The position numbers and the translations under genes were made by a program. A model generated the notes under the pieces. That model was not told the origin of the DNA and did not search any database. It was given only the letters and a program-made list of their open reading frames with translations. Below, one piece after another: positions 9,082 to 17,561 of a stretch of DNA of 64,000 nucleotides (its first letter is position 1; each line of letters begins with the position of its first letter). Origin of the DNA: Saprospiraceae bacterium (GTDB taxonomy: Bacteria; Bacteroidota; Bacteroidia; Chitinophagales; Saprospiraceae); NCBI GenBank assembly GCA_016713025.1, contig JADJPZ010000004.1:3162001-3226000 (forward strand). The letters are read 5' to 3'.

Positions 9082-9891
9082 CTAAAAATTTATCGAGATA
9101 TCCACGATTTCTTCATTTTTTTTAATTGAATCATCAATATAAGAGTGATCAGAGAGTATATCGGGTCCATCCTTTCGTATCGCTACACTATGTTCATAAT
9201 GGGCAGAAGGCTTTCCGTCTTTAGTCAGGATGGTCCACCCATCATTAAGCTGTTTTACCCCTCTGATTCCCAAATTTACCATCGGTTCGATTGCAAGAAC
9301 TAAACCATCTTTTAGTATCGGGCCTTTGCCTCGCTGTCCAAAATTAGGAACTTCAGGATCCTCATGCAGATTGCGCCCTACACCATGACCTACCAATTCG
9401 CGCACAATACTGTATCCATGTATTTTTTCACAATAATGTTGTATGTGAAAACTTATATCCCCTACTCTATTTCCGATCACTGCAGCAGATATACCTTTGT
9501 ATAAAGATTCTCTTGTTACTTTAAGTAATCTCCTGACTTCGGGAGTGATATTTTTGAACGCGAAAGTAAATGCAGCGTCACCATAAAAACCATTAAGCAA
9601 TACACCGCAATCAATAGAAACTATGTCTGTTTCAGCAAAAACCCTGTCAGATGGAATGCCATGCACTACTGCATCATTGATTGACATACACAAGGTTGCC
9701 GGAAATCCCCGATAGCCTTTAAAACCGGGTTTCCCTCCATGATCCCTTATAAACTCTTCAGCCGTTTTATCAATTTGTTTGCTGTTTTTTCCTACTTTTA
9801 GGATTTCAGCTATATGTGCCAGCGTTTTACTTACCAGTAAATTGCTTTGCCTCATTAATTCTATTTCTTCATTTGTCTTGTAATAAATCAT
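9082..9891 (-). CDS. map: Methionine aminopeptidase, type I
   Basis: Removes the initiator methionine from nascent proteins. 269 residues with the pita-bread fold markers: DAVVHGIPSD (substrate His), SIDCGVLLNGFYGDAAFTF (two metal Asp), GHGVGRNLHEDPEVPNFG (metal His), VLAIEPMVNLG (metal Glu) and AHYEHSVAI (metal Glu). All five metal ligands are visible. It lies between secY and infA, 7 bp after secY, so its supply is tied to ribosome synthesis. Confidence 0.97.
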   Translation of the reverse strand: MIYYKTNEEIELMRQSNLLVSKTLAHIAEILKVGKNSKQIDKTAEEFIRDHGGKPGFKGYRGFPATLCMSINDAVVHGIPSDRVFAETDIVSIDCGVLLNGFYGDAAFTFAFKNITPEVRRLLKVTRESLYKGISAAVIGNRVGDISFHIQHYCEKIHGYSIVRELVGHGVGRNLHEDPEVPNFGQRGKGPILKDGLVLAIEPMVNLGIRGVKQLNDGWTILTKDGKPSAHYEHSVAIRKDGPDILSDHSYIDDSIKKNEEIVDISINF

Positions 9892-9898
9892 TCTGATA

Positions 9899-11266
9899 TT
9901 ACATTCCTGCTCCTATCGTGATACCCTGGCTACTTCTACCCTGAATTCTTCCTGATTTGACAAGTCCGTCATATTTTCTCATTAGCAGATAACTCTCTAT
10001 TTGTTGTAAAGTATCCAACACAACACCGACTAAGATCAATAATGAAGTGCCTCCAAAAAAATACGAAAATGCGACATTCACACCGGCGTAAGCTACTATT
10101 GCTGGTAAAATCGCGATCAACCCAATAAAGATAGCTCCCGGAAGTGTAATTCTTGTGGTTAAAGTGTCGATATAATCCTGAGTATCCTGACCTGGTTTTA
10201 CGCCTGGTATAAAAGAGTTCATCCTCTTTAGATACTCCGCATATTGTTGCGGATTTACAATCAAAGCAGTATAAACGTAAGTGAAAATTACTATCAGTAT
10301 AAAAAACACCACATTATAAGCCATAGACATCGGGTCATTAAACTTCAATAACAGATCAGACTGAACTCCTGCATTGCTGGTAACCCATTGTGCGCCTGTA
10401 AGAGGCAAAAACATAATCGCCTGAGCAAAGATAATAGGCATTACTCCTGCAGCACTCAACTTTAGATTAATAAAGTCATTTGCACCAGCTGCTGGTGCTC
10501 CTGCAGTACGACCTACCATTCTTTTTGCAGCCTGAATAGGAATTTTTCTAACACCTTGCACAATTAATATAGTGGCAATGATTATGAAGAAGAATACGAT
10601 AAATTCAAGTATTAACGGTATCCACTTGTTGTTTGTGACTTGCGATATAACTTCAGCTGCGAAAGCCTGAGGCAATTTAGCGATAATACCCACCATAATC
10701 AGAAGGGAAATACCATTACCGATACCTCTATCAGTAATTTTTTCACCCAACCACATACAGAATATTGTTCCTGTGGCAAGCGTAATCATATTCGTAAACC
10801 AAAATACAGTTGGGTTGATGCTTGGATCCACTGCTCCCGGTGTAGTGTTGAGATATAAAATGTATCCGCTACCTTGGACGAGAGTAATTAGCACTGTAAG
10901 AAACCGGGTGATCTGATTAATTCTTTTTCTACCTGATTCACCTTCTTTTTGCTGTAATCTCTGGAAATAAGGTACTGCAAAACCCAATAACTGCACGATG
11001 ATAGAAGCAGTAATATATGGCATGATACCCAAAGCAAATATGGAACCCTGATTGAACGCACCTCCTGTAAAAGTGTTAATCAGCTGGAGTAAGTCATTCG
11101 CTTTTCTACCTGATGATGCTGTCTCCAAAGCCAAGGCATTTACACCAGGCAATACAATATAAGAACCTAATCTGAATACTGCAAGGATGATAAGAGTAAA
11201 TGTGATCTTATCTCTTAACTCCTTAATACTCCAAATATTTTTTAGTGTTTCAATAAACTTTTTCAT
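9899..11266 (-). CDS. secY: Protein translocase subunit SecY
   Basis: 455 residues with about ten membrane helices. Family marks: the plug and first helices (RLGSYIVLPGV), GGAFNQGSIFALGIMPYITASIIVQLL, GNGISLLIMVGI, and the cytoplasmic loop KRMNSFIPGVKPGQDTQDYI. SecY forms the channel that passes proteins through or into the inner membrane, with SecE and SecG. It is 11 bp after rplO, the usual spc position. Confidence 0.98.
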   Translation of the reverse strand: MKKFIETLKNIWSIKELRDKITFTLIILAVFRLGSYIVLPGVNALALETASSGRKANDLLQLINTFTGGAFNQGSIFALGIMPYITASIIVQLLGFAVPYFQRLQQKEGESGRKRINQITRFLTVLITLVQGSGYILYLNTTPGAVDPSINPTVFWFTNMITLATGTIFCMWLGEKITDRGIGNGISLLIMVGIIAKLPQAFAAEVISQVTNNKWIPLILEFIVFFFIIIATILIVQGVRKIPIQAAKRMVGRTAGAPAAGANDFINLKLSAAGVMPIIFAQAIMFLPLTGAQWVTSNAGVQSDLLLKFNDPMSMAYNVVFFILIVIFTYVYTALIVNPQQYAEYLKRMNSFIPGVKPGQDTQDYIDTLTTRITLPGAIFIGLIAILPAIVAYAGVNVAFSYFFGGTSLLILVGVVLDTLQQIESYLLMRKYDGLVKSGRIQGRSSQGITIGAGM

Positions 11267-11277
11267 GATGTATCTTA

Positions 11278-11724
11278 TTATGCATTGACAGAACCGCCTG
11301 CAGCTTCTATTTTACTCTTTGCACTTGCAGAATATGCATCAACCGTAACATTAAGCTTGGCAGTAAGTTCTCCATTTCCCAAAATCTTAACTTTTTCTCC
11401 TCTGTTGATGATACCCTCATTATACAAGGCAACCTTGGTAATATCTGTCAGACCATAATTGTCATGAATCTCCTGTAACCTGGAAACATTGATTGCTACA
11501 TATGAAACCTGATTGATATTTTTGAAACCCCTCTTTGGAAGACGCATCTGTATAGGCATCTGACCTCCTTCAAAAGCCCTCTTACTTTTGAAACCTGATC
11601 TGGCTTTTGCACCTTTATGTCCTTTGGATGCTGTGCCACCTGAACCTGATCCTTCACCACGTCCAAGCCTGCCTTTTTCTTTTTTTACAGATCCTGCAGC
11701 AGGCGTCAAATTATGTAATTTCAT
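11278..11724 (-). CDS. rplO: 50S ribosomal protein L15
   Basis: 148 residues: MKLHNLTPAAGSVKKEKGRLGRG start, the Gly/Lys-rich extension GSGSGGTASKGHKGAKARSG that reaches into 23S rRNA, and the KRGFKN segment. A late-assembly 50S protein. Unusually, it is separated from rpmD by 284 bp, while these two genes are normally adjacent. Confidence 0.98.
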   Translation of the reverse strand: MKLHNLTPAAGSVKKEKGRLGRGEGSGSGGTASKGHKGAKARSGFKSKRAFEGGQMPIQMRLPKRGFKNINQVSYVAINVSRLQEIHDNYGLTDITKVALYNEGIINRGEKVKILGNGELTAKLNVTVDAYSASAKSKIEAAGGSVNA

Positions 11725-12008
11725 CTGTTTATTTTAAGTTTGGCACTCTCTGAGTGCAAGTTATTAATGTCAGATTGAACACCCAAAAATTATTCTCCAA
11801 AGTGTCCGACAGCTGTCGTGGGAGTTCCGTCTGATAATTCTTCTATTTATTTAATTGAAAGATGGAATTGAAAACAAATCTCCATCCTTACTCTGAATTG
11901 ACAATTAGATTTAATTTTTAATAAATTTGAAATCAAATTGTAAACACCAAAAACTGAAAAAATAACTGTTTACTTTATCATTATTTTTGGATTATATTTT
12001 TCAAATTA
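11725..12008. other. 284-bp spacer inside the spc operon (rpmD-rplO)
   Basis: No gene is visible here. It holds a 12-bp perfect palindrome CGACAGCTGTCG (11807-11818) and a small hairpin GCACTC-TCT-GAGTGC (11743-11757) close to the rplO start. An internal promoter, attenuator or regulatory leader is possible but not shown; no clear TAnnTTTG box was found. Confidence 0.4.
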
Positions 12009-12188
12009 TCAACAATGCTCAATTTTTATGAGATGGGCAACTTTAGCCACCATACCCATAATCTGAGGGTTTGCCTCTTTTACAACTGTCTGATTGAGCT
12101 TTTTTATCCCTAAACATTCAATTGTTGCTTTTTGGCGCTTACTTCTGTCAATAGTACTCTTAACTTGAGTGATTTTGATATTTCCCAT
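12009..12188 (-). CDS. rpmD: 50S ribosomal protein L30
   Basis: 59 residues, read from the spacer behind rpsE: MGNIKITQVKSTIDRSKRQK start, TIECLGIKKLNQTV and IMGMVAKVAHLIKI core, which is the L30 fold and length. It lies 17 bp after rpsE, in the standard spc order. It is too short for a simple long-frame scan but fully convincing. Confidence 0.96.
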   Translation of the reverse strand: MGNIKITQVKSTIDRSKRQKATIECLGIKKLNQTVVKEANPQIMGMVAKVAHLIKIEHC

Positions 12189-12205
12189 TTTCTCAAATTT
12201 TAAAT

Positions 12206-12721
12206 TTAGTCTTCAAATACTTTTTTCAAATCAATACCACGATTTCTTGCAATTTCTTTTGAATCTCTAATTTTTGTTAAGGCATCTATAGTAGCTTTAA
12301 CAACATTATGAGGGTTTGAAGATCCTTGTGATTTAGCTAATACATTATGAATACCTGCCATTTCCAACACCGCTCGCATGGCTCCACCGGCTATTACTCC
12401 TGTACCGTCAGCAGCAGGCTTAATCAATACCTTTCCAGCTCCATACTTACCTTTTTGTTCGTGAGGTATAGTACCTTTATTTAAAGCTACTTTAACCATG
12501 TTCTTTTTTGCATCTTGTACTGCCTTCTGTATAGACTCAGATACATCCAATGCTTTCCCAAGACCATGACCTACACTTCCATTGCGATCACCTACCACAA
12601 CAAGAGCAGAAAAACTGAAGGTACGACCCCCTTTAGTTACCTTTGCAACTCTTGAAAGGTTTACTAGCTTTTCTTTCAGTTCAGATTCGGCTTGTTGATT
12701 TACTTTTACTGGTGCTGACAT
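12206..12721 (-). CDS. rpsE: 30S ribosomal protein S5
   Basis: 171 residues with the double-stranded RNA-binding N-domain (LVNLSRVAKVTKGGRTFSFSALVVVGDRNG) and the C-domain (GVIAGGAMRAVLEMAGIHNVLAKSQGSSNP). S5 takes part in decoding accuracy and mRNA unwinding. 11 bp after rplR. Confidence 0.98.
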   Translation of the reverse strand: MSAPVKVNQQAESELKEKLVNLSRVAKVTKGGRTFSFSALVVVGDRNGSVGHGLGKALDVSESIQKAVQDAKKNMVKVALNKGTIPHEQKGKYGAGKVLIKPAADGTGVIAGGAMRAVLEMAGIHNVLAKSQGSSNPHNVVKATIDALTKIRDSKEIARNRGIDLKKVFED

Positions 12722-12732
12722 ATATATTTTTT

Positions 12733-13077
12733 TTAAAAAATTAAACCACCTTCTCTGGCTCCATCAGCCAAAGACTTAACTCTGCCATGATACAAGTATC
12801 CGCCTCGGTCAAAAACTATTTTTTCAATTCCGGCAGCTTTTGCTTTTGAAGCAAGAATCTTACCTACCTCTGCAGCGACGGTAATTTTTGTACCAGCTAC
12901 TTTTAGTCCTTTTGATGATGCGGCAGCAATTGTTACTCCATTTACATCATCAATTAACTGGCAATAAATCTCTTTATTGCTTCTAAATACAGACAATCTT
13001 GGCTTTTGGCTGACACCGCTAACCTTTTTTCTGATTCTATATTTGACTCTTGTCCTATTATATAATTTACTGTCCAT
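12733..13077 (-). CDS. rplR: 50S ribosomal protein L18
   Basis: 114 residues: RYRIRKKVSGVSQKPRLSVF and FDRGGYLYHGRVKSLADGAR, ending EGGLIF. L18 binds 5S rRNA together with L5. It follows rplF by 24 bp. A longer overlapping frame in this stretch (12954-13268) is only a shadow. Confidence 0.98.
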   Translation of the reverse strand: MDSKLYNRTRVKYRIRKKVSGVSQKPRLSVFRSNKEIYCQLIDDVNGVTIAAASSKGLKVAGTKITVAAEVGKILASKAKAAGIEKIVFDRGGYLYHGRVKSLADGAREGGLIF

Positions 13078-13101
13078 TTTTGATGGCTTTGTATTATTTG
13101 A

Positions 13102-13659
13102 TTATTTTTTACCTGATGTTTTCCCTGCTTTTCTTCTGATACTCTCGCCAGTAAATTTGATACCTTTTCCTTTATAAGGTTCCGGTTTCCTGTAAGTGCG
13201 TATTTTAGCACATACCTGCCCCAAAAGCTGTTTGTCTGATCCTTCCATGATAATGGTTGGGTTTTCACCCTTTTCCATTTTTGTTGTAAGTTTGATTTCA
13301 GACGGGATCATAAAATATATAGGGTGAGAGTATCCGACTAGCAATTCCAGAAGATTGCCTGTATTATTCACACGATATCCAACACCCACTAATTCCATTT
13401 GTTTGGAAAATCCAGAAGAAACTCCCGTCACCATATTGTTAATAAGTGATCTCGAAAGTCCATGCACTTCTCTATGTCTCTTTTGATCAGTTGGTCTTTC
13501 TACACTTAGAGTACCATCTTCAATTTTGATATTCAATTCAGGATTTATTTGTTCAGATAAAGTACCTTTGGCACCTTTTACTGTCACAAAGTTACCTTTA
13601 CTTACATCCACTGATACACCCGAAGGTATGCTAATTACAGCTTTGCCAATTCTAGACAT
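13102..13659 (-). CDS. rplF: 50S ribosomal protein L6
   Basis: 185 residues with the two duplicated L6 domains; MSRIGKAVISIPSGVSV start, RPTDQKRHREVHGLSRSLI, and the C-terminal signature RTYRKPEPYKGKGIKF. L6 sits by the sarcin-ricin loop and GTPase centre. 22 bp after rpsH. Confidence 0.98.
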   Translation of the reverse strand: MSRIGKAVISIPSGVSVDVSKGNFVTVKGAKGTLSEQINPELNIKIEDGTLSVERPTDQKRHREVHGLSRSLINNMVTGVSSGFSKQMELVGVGYRVNNTGNLLELLVGYSHPIYFMIPSEIKLTTKMEKGENPTIIMEGSDKQLLGQVCAKIRTYRKPEPYKGKGIKFTGESIRRKAGKTSGKK

Positions 13660-13681
13660 GACTATAAATAATTATTTTAAA

Positions 13682-14086
13682 TTAATAAATATAACAGATC
13701 AATTCACCCCCGATATTCTCTTTTCTAGCCTGTTTGTCGGTCATTAATCCTCTTGAGGTAGAAACAATAGAAATACCTAGCCCGTTGATGATCTTTGGTA
13801 TTTCTTTAGAACCTGAATACTGACGTAGACCTGAAGTAGATATTCTTCCCAATTCTCTGATTACAGGTTTTTTTGTGACAGGATCATACTTTAAAGCAAT
13901 ACTGATCACTCCCTGTTTTCCGGCAGCATCATCAAATTTGTATTTGAGTATGTAACCATGATCATAAAGTATCTCAGTGATAGACTTTTTCATGTTGGAT
14001 GAAGGAATCTCCACTATTTTATGACCTGCCATCTGTGCATTTCTGATTCTGGTCAAATAATCTGCAATTGGATCTGTTACTATCAT
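13682..14086 (-). CDS. rpsH: 30S ribosomal protein S8
   Basis: 134 residues: TDPIADYLTRIRNAQMAGHK, and the C-terminal ISTSGLRQYSGSKEIPKI, GISIVSTSRGLMTDKQAR. S8 binds the central domain of 16S rRNA and in E. coli represses the spc operon. Preceded by rpsN at 32 bp. Confidence 0.98.
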   Translation of the reverse strand: MIVTDPIADYLTRIRNAQMAGHKIVEIPSSNMKKSITEILYDHGYILKYKFDDAAGKQGVISIALKYDPVTKKPVIRELGRISTSGLRQYSGSKEIPKIINGLGISIVSTSRGLMTDKQARKENIGGELICYIY

Positions 14087-14118
14087 TTTTTGAAAACTAA
14101 ATTCTATGTTATAAATTA

Positions 14119-14388
14119 TTACCAGCTTGCTTTTGTGATACCCGGAATAAGACCTTCATTTGCCATTTTCCTGAAGGTCACACGGTTGATTCCAAATCGT
14201 CTCATGTATCCTTTAGGTCTTCCTGTAAGTTTACATCTATTGTGTAAGCGTACTTTAGAAGAATTTTTTGGTAATTTATCAAGGGCTTCATAATCGCCTG
14301 CTTCTTTAAGTTTTTTCCTCAAATCAGCATATTTAGCTACTAATCTTTCTCTTTTTATTTCTCTTGCTATAACGGATTTTCTAGCCAT
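14119..14388 (-). CDS. rpsN: 30S ribosomal protein S14 (zinc-free, 89 residues)
   Basis: The 89-residue form without the CXXC pairs of the short zinc type: MARKSVIAREIKRERLVAKY, then LHNRCKLTGRPKGYMRRFGI and GITKASW. S14 helps assemble the 30S head. Located between rplE (6 bp) and rpsH, standard order. Confidence 0.98.
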   Translation of the reverse strand: MARKSVIAREIKRERLVAKYADLRKKLKEAGDYEALDKLPKNSSKVRLHNRCKLTGRPKGYMRRFGINRVTFRKMANEGLIPGITKASW

Positions 14389-14394
14389 GGAAAG

Positions 14395-14952
14395 TTAATT
14401 CTTTTGATTTTTAAAAGGTAATCCTAACTCTTTTAGCAAAGCCAGGGCTTCAGCATCAGTTTTGGCAGTTGTAACAAAGCTTATGTCCATACCTGTGATC
14501 TTATTTACTTTGTCAATGTCAATCTCCGGGAAGATAATTTGTTCTTTAACACCCAGAGAATAATTTCCTCTTCCGTCAAAACTCTTGTCATTTATGCCTT
14601 TAAAGTCTCTTACTCGTGGTAATGCCACCGTAATAAGTCTATCAAGGAATTCATACATCTTCTTATTTCTGAGTGTTACTCTTGCACCTATAGGCATAAA
14701 CTCTCTCAACTTAAAATTCGAAATAGACTTGGAGGCAATTGTTGAAACAGCCTTTTGACCTGTAATGGTAGTCATCTCGTTTAATGCATTATCGACAAGT
14801 TTTTTGTCCTGGGTAGCAGAACCAACACCCTGATTGATACATATCTTTTCAAGTCTAGGCACCTGCATGACAGTCTTATATCCAAATTGTTCATTCAATT
14901 TGGAGACGATCTCTTCCCTGTATTTCTGCTTAAGTCTAGGTATATAACTCAT
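14395..14952 (-). CDS. rplE: 50S ribosomal protein L5
   Basis: 185 residues: YIPRLKQKYREEIVSKLNEQF, EKICINQGVGSATQDKKLVD, GRGNYSLGVKEQIIFPEIDID. L5 binds 5S rRNA and contacts P-site tRNA. Its ATG overlaps the rplX stop by one base (TAATG), a sign of translational coupling. Confidence 0.98.
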   Translation of the reverse strand: MSYIPRLKQKYREEIVSKLNEQFGYKTVMQVPRLEKICINQGVGSATQDKKLVDNALNEMTTITGQKAVSTIASKSISNFKLREFMPIGARVTLRNKKMYEFLDRLITVALPRVRDFKGINDKSFDGRGNYSLGVKEQIIFPEIDIDKVNKITGMDISFVTTAKTDAEALALLKELGLPFKNQKN

Positions 14953-15287
14953 TACTTGATAATTTCTCCTGATTTTTTTGAATATCTTACCGATTTCCCA
15001 TCCACCACTTTTCTGCCAATTCTTGTAGGCAACCCTGATTTAGGATCAATAAGCTTAAGGTTTGAAATATGAATAGGTGCTTCCATCTCATTTATCCCCC
15101 CAGGATTGTCCTGAGTAGATTTGATATGTTTTTTGACCATATTAACACCATCCACAATTGCACGATTTTCTTTTGGGATCACCAATTTAACTTCACCTTT
15201 AAGTCCTTTATTGGATCCAGCGATAACCATTACATTATCCCCTTTCTTTATATGCAATTTTGGTGCAAATCTTTTTGAATCAGTCAT
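14952..15287 (-). CDS. rplX: 50S ribosomal protein L24
   Basis: 111 residues with a KOW motif (KLHIKKGDNVMVIAGSNKGLKGEV) and ENRAIVDGVNMVKKHIK. L24 starts 50S assembly. Joined to rplE by a TAATG overlap and 14 bp after rplN. Confidence 0.98.
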   Translation of the reverse strand: MTDSKRFAPKLHIKKGDNVMVIAGSNKGLKGEVKLVIPKENRAIVDGVNMVKKHIKSTQDNPGGINEMEAPIHISNLKLIDPKSGLPTRIGRKVVDGKSVRYSKKSGEIIK

Positions 15288-15301
15288 GATATAAAATTTT
15301 A

Positions 15302-15667
15302 TTAGAGCACTTCGGGTGCTAATGATACAATACGCATATAATCACGATCTCTCAACTCTCTGGCCACAGGTCCGAATATACGGCTTCCTCTTGGCTCATC
15401 TGCAGCATTCAGAAGTACAACCGCATTATCATCAAATCTGATATATGAACCATCTTTTCTTCTGATTTCTTTGCTGGTCCTGACAATAACTGCTTTAGTT
15501 ACAGTACCTTTTTTAATACCGGTAGGTGTAGCTGACTTCACAGCTACGACGATTTTGTCACCAACTGATGCATATCTTCGTCTTGTTCCACCTAATACAC
15601 GGATACAAAGAACCTCTTTCGCTCCGCTGTTATCTGCAACTTTTAATCTTGACTCTGTTTGGATCAT
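15302..15667 (-). CDS. rplN: 50S ribosomal protein L14
   Basis: 121 residues: MIQTESRLKVADNSGAKEVLC, GGTRRRYASVGDKIVVAVK, GSRIFGPVARELRDRDYMRI. L14 lies at the subunit interface. 15 bp after rpsQ. Confidence 0.98.
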   Translation of the reverse strand: MIQTESRLKVADNSGAKEVLCIRVLGGTRRRYASVGDKIVVAVKSATPTGIKKGTVTKAVIVRTSKEIRRKDGSYIRFDDNAVVLLNAADEPRGSRIFGPVARELRDRDYMRIVSLAPEVL

Positions 15668-15682
15668 GACTAGTTAATTTAA

Positions 15683-15940
15683 TTATTTCGCTTTTTCAAC
15701 AATTTCAACAAGTCTCCAGCTCTTCATTTTACTTAAGGGCCTGGTTTCTGTAATTTTTACAGTATCACCTTCGGTACACTCATTGTTTTCGTCGTGAACA
15801 AAGAATTTTTTTGACTTCTTCACGAATTTACCATAAATAGGGTGTTTCAATTTTCTTTCAATCAAAACAGTCACTGTTTTATCCATTTTAGCACTGGATA
15901 CCACGCCTATTCTTATTTTGTTTAATAAATTTTCAGTCAT
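15683..15940 (-). CDS. rpsQ: 30S ribosomal protein S17
   Basis: I place the start at the ATG at 15938-15940, giving 85 residues (MTENLLNKIRIGVVSSAKMD). The open frame runs 19 codons further upstream (to 15997), but that stretch is a shadow of the rpmC end and is not S17-like. Core: KTVTVLIERKLKHPIYGKFVK and DTVKITETRPLSKMKSWRLV, an OB fold that binds the 5' domain of 16S rRNA. Confidence 0.96.
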   Translation of the reverse strand: MTENLLNKIRIGVVSSAKMDKTVTVLIERKLKHPIYGKFVKKSKKFFVHDENNECTEGDTVKITETRPLSKMKSWRLVEIVEKAK

Positions 15941-15959
15941 TGGACTTATTATTTTATGA

Positions 15960-16214
15960 TTACTTTCTTCTGAATCTGATTTTTGATCTCTTAGCAAGAT
16001 CTTCAGCAGACATAGCCTTCAATTCTCTGTCTCTCAACTCAGTTTGCAGTCTTGCTACATCCTTCCTAAGATTTTTTAATTCCAATGGATTTTCCAAACC
16101 TTTAGCACCATGATCAAATTTCATTCGATTCAGGTCAGTCATTGACTGGCGAAGCTCAGTTCCAATAGATTCGACAGACATTGTCTGCAACTCTAAAAAT
16201 TTTTTTGATGCCAT
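15960..16214 (-). CDS. rpmC: 50S ribosomal protein L29
   Basis: 84 residues, a coiled helical hairpin: LQTMSVESIGTELRQSMTDL, then NPLELKNLRKDVARLQTELR. L29 borders the peptide exit tunnel and helps bind trigger factor and SRP. The C-terminal extension (residues 65-84, AMSAEDLAKRSKIRFRRK) is longer than in E. coli. 19 bp after rplP and 19 bp before rpsQ. Confidence 0.97.
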   Translation of the reverse strand: MASKKFLELQTMSVESIGTELRQSMTDLNRMKFDHGAKGLENPLELKNLRKDVARLQTELRDRELKAMSAEDLAKRSKIRFRRK

Positions 16215-16233
16215 AATCAGCTAACTTTTTATA

Positions 16234-16653
16234 TTATTCGCTATAATCTACTCTAACAACTGTTTTTGTCAATACAGGTAATTTTTGAGCTGCCAGTCTT
16301 AATGCTTCCACCGCAATTTCCGCTGGTACACCGTCAATTTCAAACATTATTTTACCTGGTTTAATAACTGCTACCCAATGATCTAAGGCTCCTTTACCCT
16401 TACCCATACGCACTTCCTGAGGCTTCTTGGTGATAGGTTTGTCCGGAAATATTCTGATCCAAACCTTTCCTTCCCTTTTCATATATCTGGTCATGGCAAT
16501 CCTTGCAGACTCAAGTTGTCTGTTTGTAATTCTGCCAATCTCCATGGACTTTAGAGCAAATGAACCAAAAGATATTGTGCTACCCTTAACGGCTATACCT
16601 TTGGGGTTCATTTTATGCTGTTTTCTGTACCTCGTTCTTTTTGGTTGTAACAT
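16234..16653 (-). CDS. rplP: 50S ribosomal protein L16
   Basis: 139 residues: MLQPKRTRYRKQHKMNPKGIA, RQLESARIAMTRYMKREGKVW, RMGKGKGALDHWVAVIKPGK. L16 positions tRNA in the A site. Its gene is 71 bp after rpsC, with a possible promoter box in the gap (16696-16703). Confidence 0.98.
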   Translation of the reverse strand: MLQPKRTRYRKQHKMNPKGIAVKGSTISFGSFALKSMEIGRITNRQLESARIAMTRYMKREGKVWIRIFPDKPITKKPQEVRMGKGKGALDHWVAVIKPGKIMFEIDGVPAEIAVEALRLAAQKLPVLTKTVVRVDYSE

Positions 16654-16695
16654 ATCTGTTATCGTTTAAAACTTTACCTTTTTCAAAAAGTGGCG

Positions 16696-16703
16696 CAAAG
16701 GTA
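16696..16703 (-). promoter_or_regulatory. Possible internal -7 box (TACCTTTG) between rpsC and rplP
   Basis: The complement reads TACCTTTG, a perfect TAnnTTTG. It lies 43 bp before the rplP start, in one of the few wider gaps of the cluster. No clear -33 partner is seen. Confidence 0.35.
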
Positions 16704-16724
16704 ATATAAATTTACAAAATAATT

Positions 16725-17543
16725 TTATCTTTTTCTATTTCCTCCTTGTCCACCCTGTCCGCCTTGACCTCCTCTTCTGTCTCCACCACGTCTTTCATTT
16801 CTATCTCCTCTTTCTCCTCTACCGCCTCGGTGGTCTCCTCTATCTCCTCTTTCTCTATTTTCTCCTCCACCATCTGTATTAGCTTTGCCCGCTGTTACAT
16901 TTGGCGAAAGGTCTCTTTTCTCAAGCACTTCACCTTTACATATCCAGGTTTTTATCCCGATTTTACCATAAACTGTCAATGCTTCCTTGATGGAGTAATC
17001 TATATCTGCTCTGAATGTATGCAATGGAGTTCTGCCATCTTTAAACTCTTCACTTCTCGCCATCTCTGCACCATTAAGTCTGCCGCTTACTCTGACCTTG
17101 ATACCTTCAGCACCTGCTCTTATTGCAGATTGGATACCCATTTTAATGGCTCTTTTATAGTTTATTCTGGATTCGATCTGCTTTGCAATAGTTTCACCAA
17201 CTATAGCAGAATCTAATTCAGGACGTCGGATTTCGATTATATTGATCTGAACATCTTTACTGGTGAGTTTTTTCAACTCTTCTTTAATCCTATCTACTTC
17301 CTGACCACCTTTACCAATGATGATACCCGGTCTTGAAGTGTGCATAGTAACGGTGATTCTTTTAAGCGTTCTTTCAATTACAATTTTTGAAAGACCACCT
17401 TTCTGAATTCGAGCGTTCAGGTAAACTCTGATTTGTTCGTCTTCTACGACTTTCTGACCAAACTCTTTACCACCAAACCAACTTGAATCCCATCCTCTGA
17501 TGATACCAAGTCTGTTTCCTATTGGATTTGTCTTTTGACCCAT
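16725..17543 (-). CDS. rpsC: 30S ribosomal protein S3 with Arg/Gly-rich tail
   Basis: Residues 1-215 are a normal S3: MGQKTNPIGNRLGIIRGWDSS, KH domain with GIIIGKGGQEVDRIKEEL, and RADIDYSIKEALTVYGKIG. The protein is 272 residues because of an extra tail (about 219-272) of Gly, Arg, Asp, Asn and Gln in repeats such as RGDRGDHRGGRGERGDR and GGQGGQGGQGG. S3 lines the mRNA entry tunnel and has helicase activity, so an RGG-like tail could touch incoming mRNA; that is inference. Confidence 0.97.
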   Translation of the reverse strand: MGQKTNPIGNRLGIIRGWDSSWFGGKEFGQKVVEDEQIRVYLNARIQKGGLSKIVIERTLKRITVTMHTSRPGIIIGKGGQEVDRIKEELKKLTSKDVQINIIEIRRPELDSAIVGETIAKQIESRINYKRAIKMGIQSAIRAGAEGIKVRVSGRLNGAEMARSEEFKDGRTPLHTFRADIDYSIKEALTVYGKIGIKTWICKGEVLEKRDLSPNVTAGKANTDGGGENRERGDRGDHRGGRGERGDRNERRGGDRRGGQGGQGGQGGNRKR

Positions 17544-17561
17544 GAACTGATGTTTTATATT

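Noticed and set aside
12954..13268. A 104-codon minus frame bridging rplR and rplF
   Set aside because: Both ribosomal genes are certain in other frames; this one is a shadow.
16746..17216. A 156-codon open frame on the plus strand, opposite rpsC
   Set aside because: It lies fully antisense to rpsC and its Ser/Thr/Phe-rich product mirrors the Gly/Arg-rich tail of S3; no family resemblance or promoter.
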